Part shown: piece by piece, positions 43,606-52,221 of the stretch
Numbering within the stretch: position 1 is the stretch's first letter
How the letters are laid out: each line of letters opens with the position of its first letter
Origin: Trichothermofontia sp964536415
GTDB lineage: Bacteria > Cyanobacteriota > Cyanobacteriia > B231
Reading direction: 5' to 3'
NCBI GenBank assembly: GCA_964536415.1
Contig: CAZHXN010000021.1
Location: 1 to 54,021, forward strand
DNA: 54,021 nt
The notes under the pieces: model-generated
Told to the model about the DNA's origin: nothing
Seen by the model: the letters and a program-made list of their open reading frames with translations, nothing else
The model's database searches: none
Translations under genes and position numbers: made by a program

Positions 43606-44677
43606 GACAAACAGGTTGTGGGAAGCGGCGTTGGGCTGCCGCGATCGCCTGCTCCAGAGCCGCGAGAAAACTGGTAGCATCCGCAATCCCCCGGCCCACA
43701 ATATCAAACGCCGTTCCGTGATCGGGGGAAGTCCGAATCAGGGGCAGGCCAATGGTCGTATTCACGGCGCGATCGAAGGCCAGTAATTTCACGGGGATTA
43801 AGCCCTGATCGTGATACAGCGCCAAATAGGCATCGGGCACTTCTGTGGGTGGGATTGTTCCGTACCAGGCTTGCCCTGCCTTCACCCACAGCGTATCCGG
43901 CGGCACCGGCCCCTGTAAACGGATATCGGCATACTGGGTTTGGGCGGCGGCCAGCCAGGGAATCAGCCAGGTTTGCTCCTCCTGTCCGAATTGGCCCTGT
44001 TCGCCACTGTGGGGATTAAGGCCAGCAATCGCAATGTGGGGGTGGGGAATGCCCACATCCTGTTGCAGGTAGGTAACCAGTAGATCCAGCTTAGTCTGCA
44101 TCAAATCGGGAGTCAGGCGGGTAGGCACCTCAGCCAGCGGAATATGGGTAGTCGCTAGTAGGGTGCGTAGGGTCCAACCCGTGTGGGGCGATCGCGCCAC
44201 GAACAACATCCCGTAGTGCGACTGTTGACTCAGTTCAGCCAGTAACTCCGTCTGTCCTGGATAGTCATGCCCTGCTGCCTGCCATGCCGATTTGGCGATC
44301 GGGGCCGTCACAATCCCCTGGAAGTCCCCGGCCAGGGTGCGCACGATCGCCGTTTTTAGGTAGGCAAAACTCGCAGTCCCGCTGGCCGCACTGCCGATCC
44401 CCGGTTGAATCTGGTCCAGCACGCTAGGGGGCAGGTCTACCTCCAGGATGGTGAGGCTATCTGGATGGACAATCTCACCGGGGTGGGACAAGCCCTCCCG
44501 CTGCAACTGGTCATAGCATTGCTGCAACAGACGACGGTGACCGACGATCGTCAAAGTCGTCCTTTGCACTGGGGGCACCCTTGCCAGTGCTTTTAAAATC
44601 ACTTCCGGGCCAATGCCAGCCGGATCACCCAGGGTCAGGGCAAGGGCAGGATACATAGCACTGAGCGCGTTCACCAC
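43598..44677 (-). CDS. pdxA: 4-hydroxythreonine-4-phosphate dehydrogenase
   Basis: This 359-aa enzyme of pyridoxal phosphate synthesis has LALTLGDPAGIGPEVILKAL at the N-terminus, a metal-binding His in APIAKSAWQAAGHDYPGQTELLA, GLNPHSGEQGQFGQEE and YHDQGLIPVKLLAF, all signature blocks. PdxA oxidises 4-phosphohydroxythreonine using NAD. Two starts are possible: 44677 (MVNALSAMYP) and 44656. Coupling to coaX by overlap puts two cofactor genes in one transcript. Confidence 0.95.
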   Translation of the reverse strand: MVNALSAMYPALALTLGDPAGIGPEVILKALARVPPVQRTTLTIVGHRRLLQQCYDQLQREGLSHPGEIVHPDSLTILEVDLPPSVLDQIQPGIGSAASGTASFAYLKTAIVRTLAGDFQGIVTAPIAKSAWQAAGHDYPGQTELLAELSQQSHYGMLFVARSPHTGWTLRTLLATTHIPLAEVPTRLTPDLMQTKLDLLVTYLQQDVGIPHPHIAIAGLNPHSGEQGQFGQEEQTWLIPWLAAAQTQYADIRLQGPVPPDTLWVKAGQAWYGTIPPTEVPDAYLALYHDQGLIPVKLLAFDRAVNTTIGLPLIRTSPDHGTAFDIVGRGIADATSFLAALEQAIAAAQRRFPQPVCHD

Positions 44678-44743
44678 GTTTTACAATGAGGTCTGGTTAA
44701 TTAACCCGCATTCTATCCTTAGCGTCTATTAGGAGTAATCTCA

Positions 44744-44848
44744 ATGGGTGGCGAAATTTTTAATACCGCGATTTTATCGGCCACGATCGTCATGATCGGC
44801 TTGGGATTAGGCTTTCTGCTGCTGAAGATTCAAGGCGGCGAAGGCTAA
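44744..44848 (+). CDS. petM: Cytochrome b6f complex subunit PetM
   Basis: This 34-aa single-helix protein starts MGGEIFNTAILSATIVMI and ends LLLKIQGGEG, matching PetM of Nostoc-type cyanobacteria (ALLLKIQGAEE end). PetM is a small stabilising subunit of the b6f complex. The ribosome site AGGAG is at 44731-44735. It is transcribed divergently from pdxA, with a hairpin terminator after it. Confidence 0.9.
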   Translation: MGGEIFNTAILSATIVMIGLGLGFLLLKIQGGEG

Positions 44849-44856
44849 AACCACTC

Positions 44857-44881
44857 GCTCCCTCCCTGGGAGCCTGATTTT
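44857..44881 (+). terminator. Likely petM terminator
   Basis: The stem GCTCCC/GGGAGC (44857-44862 and 44868-44873) has a 5-base loop and is followed shortly by TTTT (44878-44881). It lies 9 bases after the petM stop codon. The T-run is short, so termination may be partial. Confidence 0.45.
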
Positions 44882-45031
44882 CCCCATCGCCCCCCGGCAA
44901 AACCCAGAGTGAGGCCCCCAATGAGTGCCCCACTCTCGCGATCGCCGCCAGCAAGCTAGTGCGGTACACAATCAATGACGCAGATCATGAGGCAACTCAT
45001 GATGCAACGTTTGTAGTGCTGGCTCTAGCCC

Positions 45032-45059
45032 GCAACGACTCAAGTCGTTACTACGAACC
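45032..45059. repeat. GACTTTAG-type repeat, inverted fragment
   Basis: The segment contains CAACGACTCAAGTCGTTACTACGAAC; its AAGTCGTTACTAC portion is the reverse complement of the GTAGTAACGACTT core seen at 26234-26265. It also forms a small palindrome, AACGACTcaAGTCGTT. It lies between petM and the rlpA-like gene. Confidence 0.6.
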
Positions 45060-45101
45060 TTGTGAAAATGTTTACTGTACTAGTCGGTTGATGTGGGGGC
45101 A

Positions 45102-46364
45102 TTAGTTCTCAAGGCGACTTGAACTCGACTGGTTCAACACCTCAAGGCGAACCGGCGCAACCCCAGCATAGAAGACCCCTACCGCACGGGCCGCCGCTGC
45201 GGATAAATCGATCACCCGGCCATAACTATAGGGACCGCGATCGTTAATACGGACAACCACCGATTGACCATTGTCCAGGTTGGTTACCCGCACCAGGGTG
45301 CCAAAGGGTAAAGACCGGTGGGCGGCGGTGAGGGCATTCTGGTTAAAGATCTCGCCGCTGGCGCTGCGATTGCCGTGGAATCCCGGTCCATACCAGGAAG
45401 CCATCCCACTCAGTACCCCCAGTTGTTGCAATCCTCGTGAAATCCGGGTAGCAAACCCCGATCGCGGTTGCTGCGGTTGACCCGCCACTTCACGCAGCGG
45501 TGGGGCATTCCCTAACAGACGACGCAGGCGATTAGTCGCCTGGAGAGCATCCCGGCTGGCATCCTCGGTGGTATCCGGCAGGATAGTCGATCGCCCCATT
45601 GTCACCAGGGTTTCATTCCCGATTTGGATCACGTAGCGATCGCGTAGCGTCTCGGCAGGAGAATCGTGGGGGAAGTTAGCAGTCGGGGCAGTGCTGGCCC
45701 ACTTCACAGTGATTTGGGTGGCATCAAAGCCCTCGCGATCGATCTGGTTGAGCTTTGCCGCCACAGCAGACGCCCGCCAAACCGGATCAGACTCGTTGGC
45801 GACCGGTTCTGGCTGAAGGACCTTGGTTGCCGATGAGACCTCATCTTCCTGGCGACTGGCGACCTTCACTGGGGCAGCGGCCCCGGCGGCACTTTCCGGG
45901 GGAACTGTTGAGGCCGCATCCAACGTGGGTAACTTGGGAGCACTGGGCGCAATGGGCGTGGCCGTTGTTTCAGCCTCCCCCAGAAAGGTCAAAACTGGAA
46001 TATTACGGATGTATAAGGTCGCTGCTGCACGTCCCTGGAAAATATGGGACTGAACTTTCGCGATCGTTTCTTCCCTAGTGATGCGGCCCGATTGGCGTTC
46101 ACCAACCTTGATCACATCGGGGCTGGAAGCAGGGCTGTCAGGCTGAAGGGCAGCGAGAGGGCCAGCCACTTCAGGGGACAGAGGCGCTTCTGATTCAGGT
46201 GCAGGACGGTTTGCCACTGGCGAATCCGTACCTGAAAGACTAGGCTCAGCCGGGGAGTCAGTCAGTTGTACCTCAGCGGCACGGCTGACAGAAGCCACAC
46301 CAACGGGACTGCACAGGGCAGTGACGAGGGCAATTGCTAAGCCACTCTTCAAGTTTTGATTCAT
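45102..46364 (-). CDS. RlpA-like septal ring lytic transglycosylase
   Basis: This protein of about 420 aa has an N-terminal signal peptide (SGLAIALVTALCSPVGVASVSRAAEV) and a long Pro/Ser/Ala-rich middle region. The C-terminal double-psi beta-barrel (RlpA) domain is at about 315-415: GMASWYGPGFHGNRSASGE, LPFGTLVRVTNL, VVRINDRGPY and RVIDLSAAAARAVG. Such proteins act on peptidoglycan at septa in the periplasm. The start at MNQNLKSG (46364) is preferred over the one 7 codons earlier. The middle segment contains an interspersed GCGATCGCGTAGCGTCTC repeat in frame. Confidence 0.88.
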   Translation of the reverse strand: MNQNLKSGLAIALVTALCSPVGVASVSRAAEVQLTDSPAEPSLSGTDSPVANRPAPESEAPLSPEVAGPLAALQPDSPASSPDVIKVGERQSGRITREETIAKVQSHIFQGRAAATLYIRNIPVLTFLGEAETTATPIAPSAPKLPTLDAASTVPPESAAGAAAPVKVASRQEDEVSSATKVLQPEPVANESDPVWRASAVAAKLNQIDREGFDATQITVKWASTAPTANFPHDSPAETLRDRYVIQIGNETLVTMGRSTILPDTTEDASRDALQATNRLRRLLGNAPPLREVAGQPQQPRSGFATRISRGLQQLGVLSGMASWYGPGFHGNRSASGEIFNQNALTAAHRSLPFGTLVRVTNLDNGQSVVVRINDRGPYSYGRVIDLSAAAARAVGVFYAGVAPVRLEVLNQSSSSRLEN

Positions 46365-46369
46365 ACCAA

Positions 46370-46567
46370 TCACGGTGAAGGACACTGGGGAACCAACGCA
46401 TGAGGAAACTTGTCCTGAGATCGTTCAGACCTGAGCAGTCCCACGGACAACTCATACGGGTTCCGAGGAAGAGCATGACTAAACGCTTCGCCCAGGGCGA
46501 CAGCAGCAATGACTGCCAATGGCTCCGGTAGAAACTCATACTCATTCCGTCTTCGTTCTTGCTTCAT
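46370..46567 (-). CDS. Hypothetical protein, 65 aa, weakly supported
   Basis: An ATG at 46567 opens 65 codons beginning MKQERRRNEYEFLPEPLAVI and ending 5 bases before the rlpA-like start. The EYEFLPxxLxV element recalls the N-terminal segment of HlyD-type secretion adaptors in cyanobacteria, but the remainder (ALPRNPYELSVGLLRSERS) does not. No ribosome site is visible. It could be a short real gene, a remnant of an adaptor gene, or chance. Confidence 0.3.
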   Translation of the reverse strand: MKQERRRNEYEFLPEPLAVIAAVALGEAFSHALPRNPYELSVGLLRSERSQDKFPHALVPQCPSP

Positions 46568-47387
46568 AAACTGCAACAGATTACCACGAACCTTCCGGGT
46601 TGGGGATCAGGGGATCAATAGACTCCATCCCGATCGCGGGACGATCGGGAATCTATCGAAAGACAGAAATTCTTATCCTGCCAGTGGTTGAGCAGACGCC
46701 GAGGGGAATTGTAAAGAAATATTAAGATTTGATCCAGCTTTCCGAAAAATACCGGGATTTTTTGTGAGGATTAGGATTTATCGTGTTCCCGACAGTGAGG
46801 GAAAGGCGCAAAATTTTGGCCAATTCCAACAGAATCTGACAGAGATCACCAGTGGGTCACCCCCCGGTTAGTAACAACCCCTCCAGGCAATGCCCCCTAC
46901 TCTCTCCGTAAATATGCGTAGATGCGGCCAATCGACCATTGCCTGGCTCCGTTTCCCTCAACCCATTGTTTGAAGCAACTACATTGATTAAGTCATGGAT
47001 TCAGTCCACTTGAGTCTTCCGCTTAAATGGCCTCCTGCTTTAAGTTGTCTGAATAACAGTTTTTCGATCGCATCGGCCTAAGACTAAGGGCAGAGAAGGG
47101 ATGGCCCGCCAGCCGTTGCGATGGGAAGAATACATTGGGAAGGGCGTGTCTTATCCCTAGGCAAGTCGTGATTATCCAGGCCCTGTTGATTTTTCGGCTC
47201 TGTTAAGAGGACCTAACACTGGCGGCACCGGAAAAACAACAATCCGTGTTCAAAGTCACCATTTGGTCGGGCAACAGAATTACTGTTTAGCAAAAGTTAA
47301 ATGATTCATAAATAAATTTAGATATTTCAATGAACTTACTTACTATGGTGGCTAGTATGGAAATCAGTGTCACTGGTTAGTTTTTCG
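46568..47387. other. Long intergenic region before the ssb cluster
   Basis: No gene is supported over these 820 bases. The sequence is AT-moderate with no frame of family resemblance. There are scattered repeated words but no strong palindrome. The right end (47290-47345) is AT-rich and probably contains the promoter for the 132-aa gene and ssb. Confidence 0.55.
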
Positions 47388-47786
47388 ATGGATGTATATA
47401 CAGAGCAGTTAATGGCGTTAAGCGCCAAGATCGACACGCTATATCAATTGGTTGATCAGATCCACGCTCAGATTACCGTTGCGCCACCAGTCGATGCGCT
47501 TAGCCAATCGGGGGATATCGTCGGGGGATCGGCAGATCCCCCTCGTCCCCCGGTATACCAATCACTCTACGTCAGCAATACCCATAGCAATACCCATGCC
47601 CTAGAATTGGAGCACCGGGATGTTCTGGTGGATAATGATTATGTGCAGATTGACAACCAGAGCGGCGATCCCAGCATGACCACAGAGGTACAAGTGCAGC
47701 GGCTCACGGCCCAATTAACGGCGGCCTATAACCGGATTGCCGCCCTAGAAGAACAACTGCTCGCCCGTCGCGTGCATTCCCACTAG
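47388..47786 (+). CDS. Hypothetical protein next to ssb, 132 aa
   Basis: The product begins MDVYTEQLMALSAKIDTLYQLVDQIHAQI, predicted helical, then a low-complexity proline-rich linker, and ends with a coiled-coil-like helix LTAQLTAAYNRIAALEEQLLARR. I do not recognise a family. The frame is open from a GTG at 47367, but the ATG at 47388 fits better. It lies 23 bases upstream of ssb in the same direction, and the shared duplicated sequence CACTAGAGGCAAGT occurs between them. A partner or regulator of SSB is conceivable. Confidence 0.7.
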   Translation: MDVYTEQLMALSAKIDTLYQLVDQIHAQITVAPPVDALSQSGDIVGGSADPPRPPVYQSLYVSNTHSNTHALELEHRDVLVDNDYVQIDNQSGDPSMTTEVQVQRLTAQLTAAYNRIAALEEQLLARRVHSH

Positions 47787-47809
47787 AGGCAAGTTCACTA
47801 GAGGCAAGT

Positions 47810-48334
47810 ATGAACCACTGTGTCCTGATGGCAGAGATTATTCGGTCCCCGCAGTTGCGCTATACGCCCGATACCCAAGTTCCAGTTACGGAAATGCTGG
47901 TCCAATTTGCGGGATTGCGAGCTGAAGATCCGCCAGCAACCTTAAAGGTGGTGGCTTGGCGCAATCTTGCCCAGGAAGTTCAGGAGCGATACCAAGAAGG
48001 CGACCAGGTGATTCTAGAGGGTCGCTTGGGCATGAATACAGTCCAGGTGGAAGGCTTTAAAGAAAAGCGAGCGGAGATGACTCTTCAGCGCATTCATCCC
48101 GTGAGTGTGGCCAATCCCCCCGCAGCGGCAGCGGTCTCCCCCCCCCTGCCTGGGGCTACCCTGAGTCCGGGGATGGAGAATGCCCCGGAACCCTATACGG
48201 CGGCCCGTCCCCCTCGGCAGGCACCGGTGCTACAAGACTATACTGCGCCATCCGTGATGGCTTCGCCTGCGTCCGGTATGCCCAGTTATACCAAACCCAT
48301 CGACGATCCTATCGATGATGACATTCCCTTTTAA
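47810..48334 (+). CDS. ssb: Single-stranded DNA-binding protein
   Basis: This 174-aa protein has an OB-fold (residues 1-105) beginning MNHCVLMAEIIRSPQLRYTP, with VVAWRNLAQEVQERYQEGDQVILEGRL, and a Pro/Ala-rich linker. The C-terminus ends DDPIDDDIPF, the acidic tip that binds partner proteins. It coats single-stranded DNA in replication, recombination and repair. The plasmid- or phage-type is less likely given the housekeeping neighbours. Confidence 0.92.
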   Translation: MNHCVLMAEIIRSPQLRYTPDTQVPVTEMLVQFAGLRAEDPPATLKVVAWRNLAQEVQERYQEGDQVILEGRLGMNTVQVEGFKEKRAEMTLQRIHPVSVANPPAAAAVSPPLPGATLSPGMENAPEPYTAARPPRQAPVLQDYTAPSVMASPASGMPSYTKPIDDPIDDDIPF

Positions 48335-48429
48335 CCAACTGCTGTTCACCCCTGGCCCGATGACTTCAACCCGCGCTGAGAAACCGAGTATGCTGGGGAT
48401 GCTGCGTATCGTTGGCGTCAGGAGGTTCT

Positions 48430-49131
48430 ATGGGCGGTTGGATTGCTGCCGTTGGTTTATGGGGAATAGCCTATCTCTTGGGATCGGTGCCGACGGGCTA
48501 TCTGGCCGGGTATCTGCTGCAAGGGATTGATATTCGGACCGAGGGATCGGGATCAACCGGGGCAACGAATGTGTTACGCACGCTGGGGAAGGGACCTGCG
48601 ATCGCCGTGCTGCTCATTGACGTGTTGAAAGGGGTCGCTGCGATTTTCCTCATTCCCGCCTTGACCCAACCGGCGGTGCAACTCTTCCTGCTTGACCGGA
48701 ATGGGGCGGCTGATCCAACCCAGGTACTGGCCCTGCCCTGGTTAGTGGTCGGGGCGGGGTCAGCGGCCTTACTGGGCCACAGTCGATCGATCTGGTTGGG
48801 CTTTACGGGGGGCAAATCGGTGGCGACGGGGCTGGGGGTGCTATTAGCCTTGGCGTGGCCTGTGGGGTTGGCGGCGCTCGGGGTATTCGGCCTCAGTTTG
48901 GCCATCACACGGATCGTCTCCGTCAGTTCAATCCTGGCCGCGATCGCCGTGCCGCTATTAATGGTCGGCACTCAACAACCCCTAGCCTATCAATTGTTTG
49001 GTCTGGCCGCTGGACTTTACGTGATTTGGCGTCACCGCAGTAATATCGAACGCTTGTTAGCAGGGGTAGAGCCGCGTCTGGGACAGAAATTAGACGTATC
49101 GCCCCAGGCCCGTGAGATCACCCCGCCATAG
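48430..49131 (+). CDS. plsY: Glycerol-3-phosphate acyltransferase PlsY
   Basis: This 233-aa membrane enzyme transfers an acyl group from acyl phosphate to glycerol 3-phosphate. YLLGSVPTGYLAGYLLQGIDIRTEGSGSTGATNVLRTLGK, split between residues 15-55, is the PlsY motif 1 and GHSRSIWLGFTGGKSVATGLG the motif 2 area. Motif 3 is at about 205-215. The start is ATG 48430, preceded by AGGAGG at 48420-48425; an alternative upstream frame start lacks such support. Confidence 0.94.
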   Translation: MGGWIAAVGLWGIAYLLGSVPTGYLAGYLLQGIDIRTEGSGSTGATNVLRTLGKGPAIAVLLIDVLKGVAAIFLIPALTQPAVQLFLLDRNGAADPTQVLALPWLVVGAGSAALLGHSRSIWLGFTGGKSVATGLGVLLALAWPVGLAALGVFGLSLAITRIVSVSSILAAIAVPLLMVGTQQPLAYQLFGLAAGLYVIWRHRSNIERLLAGVEPRLGQKLDVSPQAREITPP

Positions 49132-49208
49132 GTCACCCCGTCATAAACGGTGGGGAGTCTCCGGTAGAAAGACGACGCAAACCGGGATAACGACCCATTG
49201 CCCACGCT

Positions 49209-50335
49209 CTACTCATCCACCTGCAACCTTTGGGCTTGGGGATGATACCGCAGGCGATCGTGAGCGGCTTGGAACCAATCTGACCAATTGCCGCCCCGCC
49301 AGAGGCTGATCGTGTGATCGGCGCTACTGATCGGCGCTACTAATGGCAATCCTCTGGCCATCGGGGCTAAAGGCAACGGCTTCCACACTATCACGATGGC
49401 CCTGGAAAGGCAGGCCGAGCGCCTGTCCCTGCCGATCCCATAGCCGCAGGGTACCGTCACTACTGGCAGAAACAATCACCTGGCTATCGGGGCTAAAGGC
49501 TAATGCCGTAATCGCTGCCGTATGGGCAGTGATGGGTGGCACGCTCATCTGACCACTCAGGGTCCAGAGGCTCAGGGTTCCCTGGATCGTTCCCACTGCG
49601 ATCGTGGTGCCATCGGGGCTGCTGGCCACGGCCATCACCCCATCGGGGGCAATTTGCCAGAAGTCCTGGCGCAGGTTCCCGTACCGATCCCACAGGCGTA
49701 GACTACCATCCGCACTCGCCGAGAGAATGAACGCACCATCGGCGCTAAAGGTCACGGCGGTAATCAGGTCGGTGTGGCCTCGGAACGGTTCCGCGATCGC
49801 GTTACCGGCCAAGTCCCACAGGCAGAGCGTTCCATTCTCCAGATGGGCAAGGGAAGGGAGTGATGGCACGACGACTGGCCCCCGGACAGGGGCGGACGGC
49901 GAAACTGGGTCGAGCACAGGCCCGCCCCGTGGTCGGAGGCCGGGATATTCAGGTAGCGTCTCCGTCGGAGAGTCGCCAATATTCGGGGGCGGTGTGATGG
50001 CAGATTGGGTGGCGGGAACCGGGGCTGGGAACGGTGCGACTTTCTGGAGCATCGGCTCGACGGTGAGGGGATGTGTGGTCAACCAATGGTTCAGTCGTTG
50101 GTACAACGTTGAATTGACGGAGGTGTGTTAACAACAACTGCAAGGTTGCTTGCCGCCCAAATAGGAAGTGGGGTGCGCCTTGGGTAAAAGTTGCAAGGCC
50201 GGGGTAAGGACAGTGCCAGGGCGAGGACTGGTCCCAGTGTAGGGGTGAGGGCTGGGGAGGCTCCTGGGGATCAAAAGGAACCGATGAGTATTCGTCTGGG
50301 TGGGTCCGAGGACGAGGGTAGATGGACAAGGGCAT
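49209..50335 (-). pseudogene. STAND/WD40 protein remnant, frameshifted
   Basis: At 50130-50335 one frame has CPYPGLATFTQGAPHFLFGRQ, the start of the nSTAND-type N-terminal segment, but no P-loop follows. The next frame (49324-50106) carries a proline-rich linker and WD40 repeats (GHTDLITAVTFSADGAFILSASADGSLRLWD, divided over residues). It ends in SSADQ because the 13-bp unit GATCGGCGCTACT is present twice (49316-49328, 49329-49341). Deleting one unit joins it exactly to SSADHTISLWRGGNWSDWF...RLRYHP, the normal C-terminal end of such WD40 proteins, ending at 49209. Several kilobases of STAND ATPase are missing, so this is a decayed gene. Confidence 0.82.
49316..49341. repeat. 13-bp tandem duplication within WD40 pseudogene
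   Basis: GATCGGCGCTACT occurs twice in direct succession. Since 13 is not a multiple of 3, it shifts the reading frame of the minus-strand WD40 gene, and removal of one copy restores a continuous frame to the family C-terminus. Confidence 0.9.
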
Positions 50336-50482
50336 AATAGGGGCTGTGCAGGAGGCTTGCAGAGCACAAACAGTGGCAGGGAGAAGCCAGAAAATATCCC
50401 TGATATGTCAATAAGATGCCATTTCCCTAGCGCAATGGCGTAAAGTTAGCGTGAAAAGCTCCCTCGCGTTTGATGGTTTTTC

Positions 50483-51706
50483 GTGAATTCTCTTGATCCA
50501 GCCCTTGAATCAGCCCTGTCCGTAGGCGGCTTAACCGCCTATATTCAATCCCTGTTAGAAGATGACCCTCGCCTGCATCAAGTCTGGGTAACGGGGGAAG
50601 TTTCTAGTGCTAACCCCCACCCCAGCGGCATCTTTTTCACGCTACAAGATCCGGCAACCCAGGCGAGCATCCAGGCGGTGGTCTGGCGCAGTCAGGTCGC
50701 TCGCCTGACTAACTCACCCGCCGTCGGGGAGCAGGTGATTGTCTTGGGACAGATTCAGGTCTATCCCGCCCGTGGCCAGTATCGCTTGGTCGTCTGGCAG
50801 GTGTTGCCGGCGGGGGAGGGGTTGTTGGCACTACGCTACCGGCAACTGCGGCAACGGCTGGCAGCCGAAGGGTTATTTGCCCCTGAACGGAAGCAGGCTT
50901 TACCGGTCCATCCCCAAACGATCGCCGTGGTCACTTCCCCCCAAGCCGCCGCCTGGGGCGATATTCAACGTACCCTCAAGCAGCGGTATCCTGGCCTGCG
51001 GGTCCTCTTATCCCCCGCGATCGTCCAAGGGGAACAGGCCCCCGCGACGATCGTGGCGGCGATCGAGCGGGTGATCCAGGACGGGCGGGCGGAGGTGCTG
51101 ATTTTGGCGCGGGGGGGCGGGGCCAGCGAGGACTTGGCCTGCTTCAATGACGAACGGGTAATTCGGGCAGTGGCACTGTGTCCCATTCCGGTTGTGGCGG
51201 GGATTGGCCACCAACGGGATGAGTCCCTCGCTGACCTAGCTGCTGATGTCTGTGCCCATACTCCAACGGCAGCAGCCGAGCAGGCAGTTCCGCGTTGGGC
51301 GGATCTCTGGGCAGCCCACCAGCGGCGGTGGCAAGCCGTGCAGCAAGCCCTACAGGCAGCCTACCTGGGTGAACAGGTGCGCCTTCAGCAATTACAGGGG
51401 CGTCTCCAGCGCCTTCAGATCGATCGCACCCTTCAACAACACCAACAGACCACCACCTGGTTACGTCAGCGCCTCGTGCAGGCGACCCAGCAGACCTACC
51501 AGCAGGCGGATCAGCAGTGTCAACATCTGCAACAACGCCTGCAAACCCTTGACCCGCAAGCAGTGTTAACACGGGGGTATGCAGTAGTCCGTCAGGAGAC
51601 GGGGGAGATTGTGCGTACCACGCGATCGCTCACCCCCACCCAAAACGTGGTGATTCAACTGGCAACGGGGCAAGTGCGGGCAACCATCACCGAAATTCTG
51701 TCATAG
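50483..51706 (+). CDS. xseA: Exodeoxyribonuclease VII large subunit
   Basis: This 407-aa protein has an N-terminal OB fold (SLLEDDPRLHQVWVTGEVSS, VVWRSQVARL) and a catalytic domain with VVTSPQAAAWGDI, ARGGGASEDLACFNDE and GIGHQRDESLADLAADVCAHTPTAAAE. The C-terminal third is a helical, Gln-rich arm. It degrades single-stranded DNA with the small subunit XseB. No XseB gene is visible downstream; it may be elsewhere. The start is GTG at 50483. Confidence 0.94.
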   Translation: MNSLDPALESALSVGGLTAYIQSLLEDDPRLHQVWVTGEVSSANPHPSGIFFTLQDPATQASIQAVVWRSQVARLTNSPAVGEQVIVLGQIQVYPARGQYRLVVWQVLPAGEGLLALRYRQLRQRLAAEGLFAPERKQALPVHPQTIAVVTSPQAAAWGDIQRTLKQRYPGLRVLLSPAIVQGEQAPATIVAAIERVIQDGRAEVLILARGGGASEDLACFNDERVIRAVALCPIPVVAGIGHQRDESLADLAADVCAHTPTAAAEQAVPRWADLWAAHQRRWQAVQQALQAAYLGEQVRLQQLQGRLQRLQIDRTLQQHQQTTTWLRQRLVQATQQTYQQADQQCQHLQQRLQTLDPQAVLTRGYAVVRQETGEIVRTTRSLTPTQNVVIQLATGQVRATITEILS

Positions 51707-51710
51707 TCGG

Positions 51711-51862
51711 CTAGAGGATTTCCCCTACGTCCTGATGTTCGCGATCGGGAATCGGGAGCGTGAATCTCAGCAGATGATCACACACCACCTGCTCCAGCCG
51801 GTACGGATACCGCTTAGCATGGAGAGGGAAGCGATCAACTGCTCGAATCAGCGATATTATGA
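51711..51862 (-). pseudogene. Short coding remnant, family not recognised
   Basis: A minus-strand frame of about 50 codons without a start codon reads DRFPLHAKRYPYRLEQVVCDHLLRF followed by TLPIPDREHQDVGEIL and a TAG. Composition is protein-like and distinctly unlike the opposite strand. It looks like the end of a lost gene. The family is not recognised. Confidence 0.35.
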
Positions 51863-51870
51863 TGACTTAC

Positions 51871-51898
51871 ACTATGCACATTTAACTATGCACATTTA
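51871..51898. promoter_or_regulatory. 14-bp tandem repeat before RHH gene
   Basis: ACTATGCACATTTA occurs twice in direct succession (51871-51884, 51885-51898), ending two bases before a GAGGAG ribosome site. The downstream gene encodes a small ribbon-helix-helix-like protein, and such proteins often bind tandem sites in their own promoters. An autoregulatory operator is inferred. Confidence 0.45.
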
Positions 51899-51916
51899 GA
51901 GGAGATGATTTCAATT

Positions 51917-52147
51917 ATGACTCAAGATACAGACGTTCATCCGCACCCTGCGGCCAAGCGCGTTGAAGTTTCGGTCTATTTAGACTCGGAATTGGTCGAT
52001 CAGGTGAAACACCTGACCAATGATCCCAGCCGAGTCATTGAGTTAGCGGTGCGTCAATGGCTACGGGGGGAAACCCGTCGGGACGATGAACTGACCCGCA
52101 CCTTAGCCCCGACGCCAGTTCCCCCAAGGGGTGAGTGGAACGATTAA
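51917..52147 (+). CDS. Small ribbon-helix-helix-like protein
   Basis: The 76-aa product (MTQDTDVHPHPAAKRVEVSV...) has the RHH pattern: strand RVEVSVYLDSELVDQVKHL, helix, then NDPSRVIELAVRQWLRGE. The C-terminal tail is acidic and proline-rich. RHH proteins act as DNA-binding dimers, often antitoxins. No toxin gene follows; the next gene is a histidine kinase. ATG at 51905 is an alternative start, adding 4 residues, but would lie too close to the ribosome site. It could be a solitary regulator. Confidence 0.72.
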   Translation: MTQDTDVHPHPAAKRVEVSVYLDSELVDQVKHLTNDPSRVIELAVRQWLRGETRRDDELTRTLAPTPVPPRGEWND

Positions 52148-52221
52148 AACGATTAAAATTAATTAGAGAAAAGGTCGTTGTTCGCCGCCACGGTACCTAA
52201 AGATTAAGAAGGGGTTCCAGG

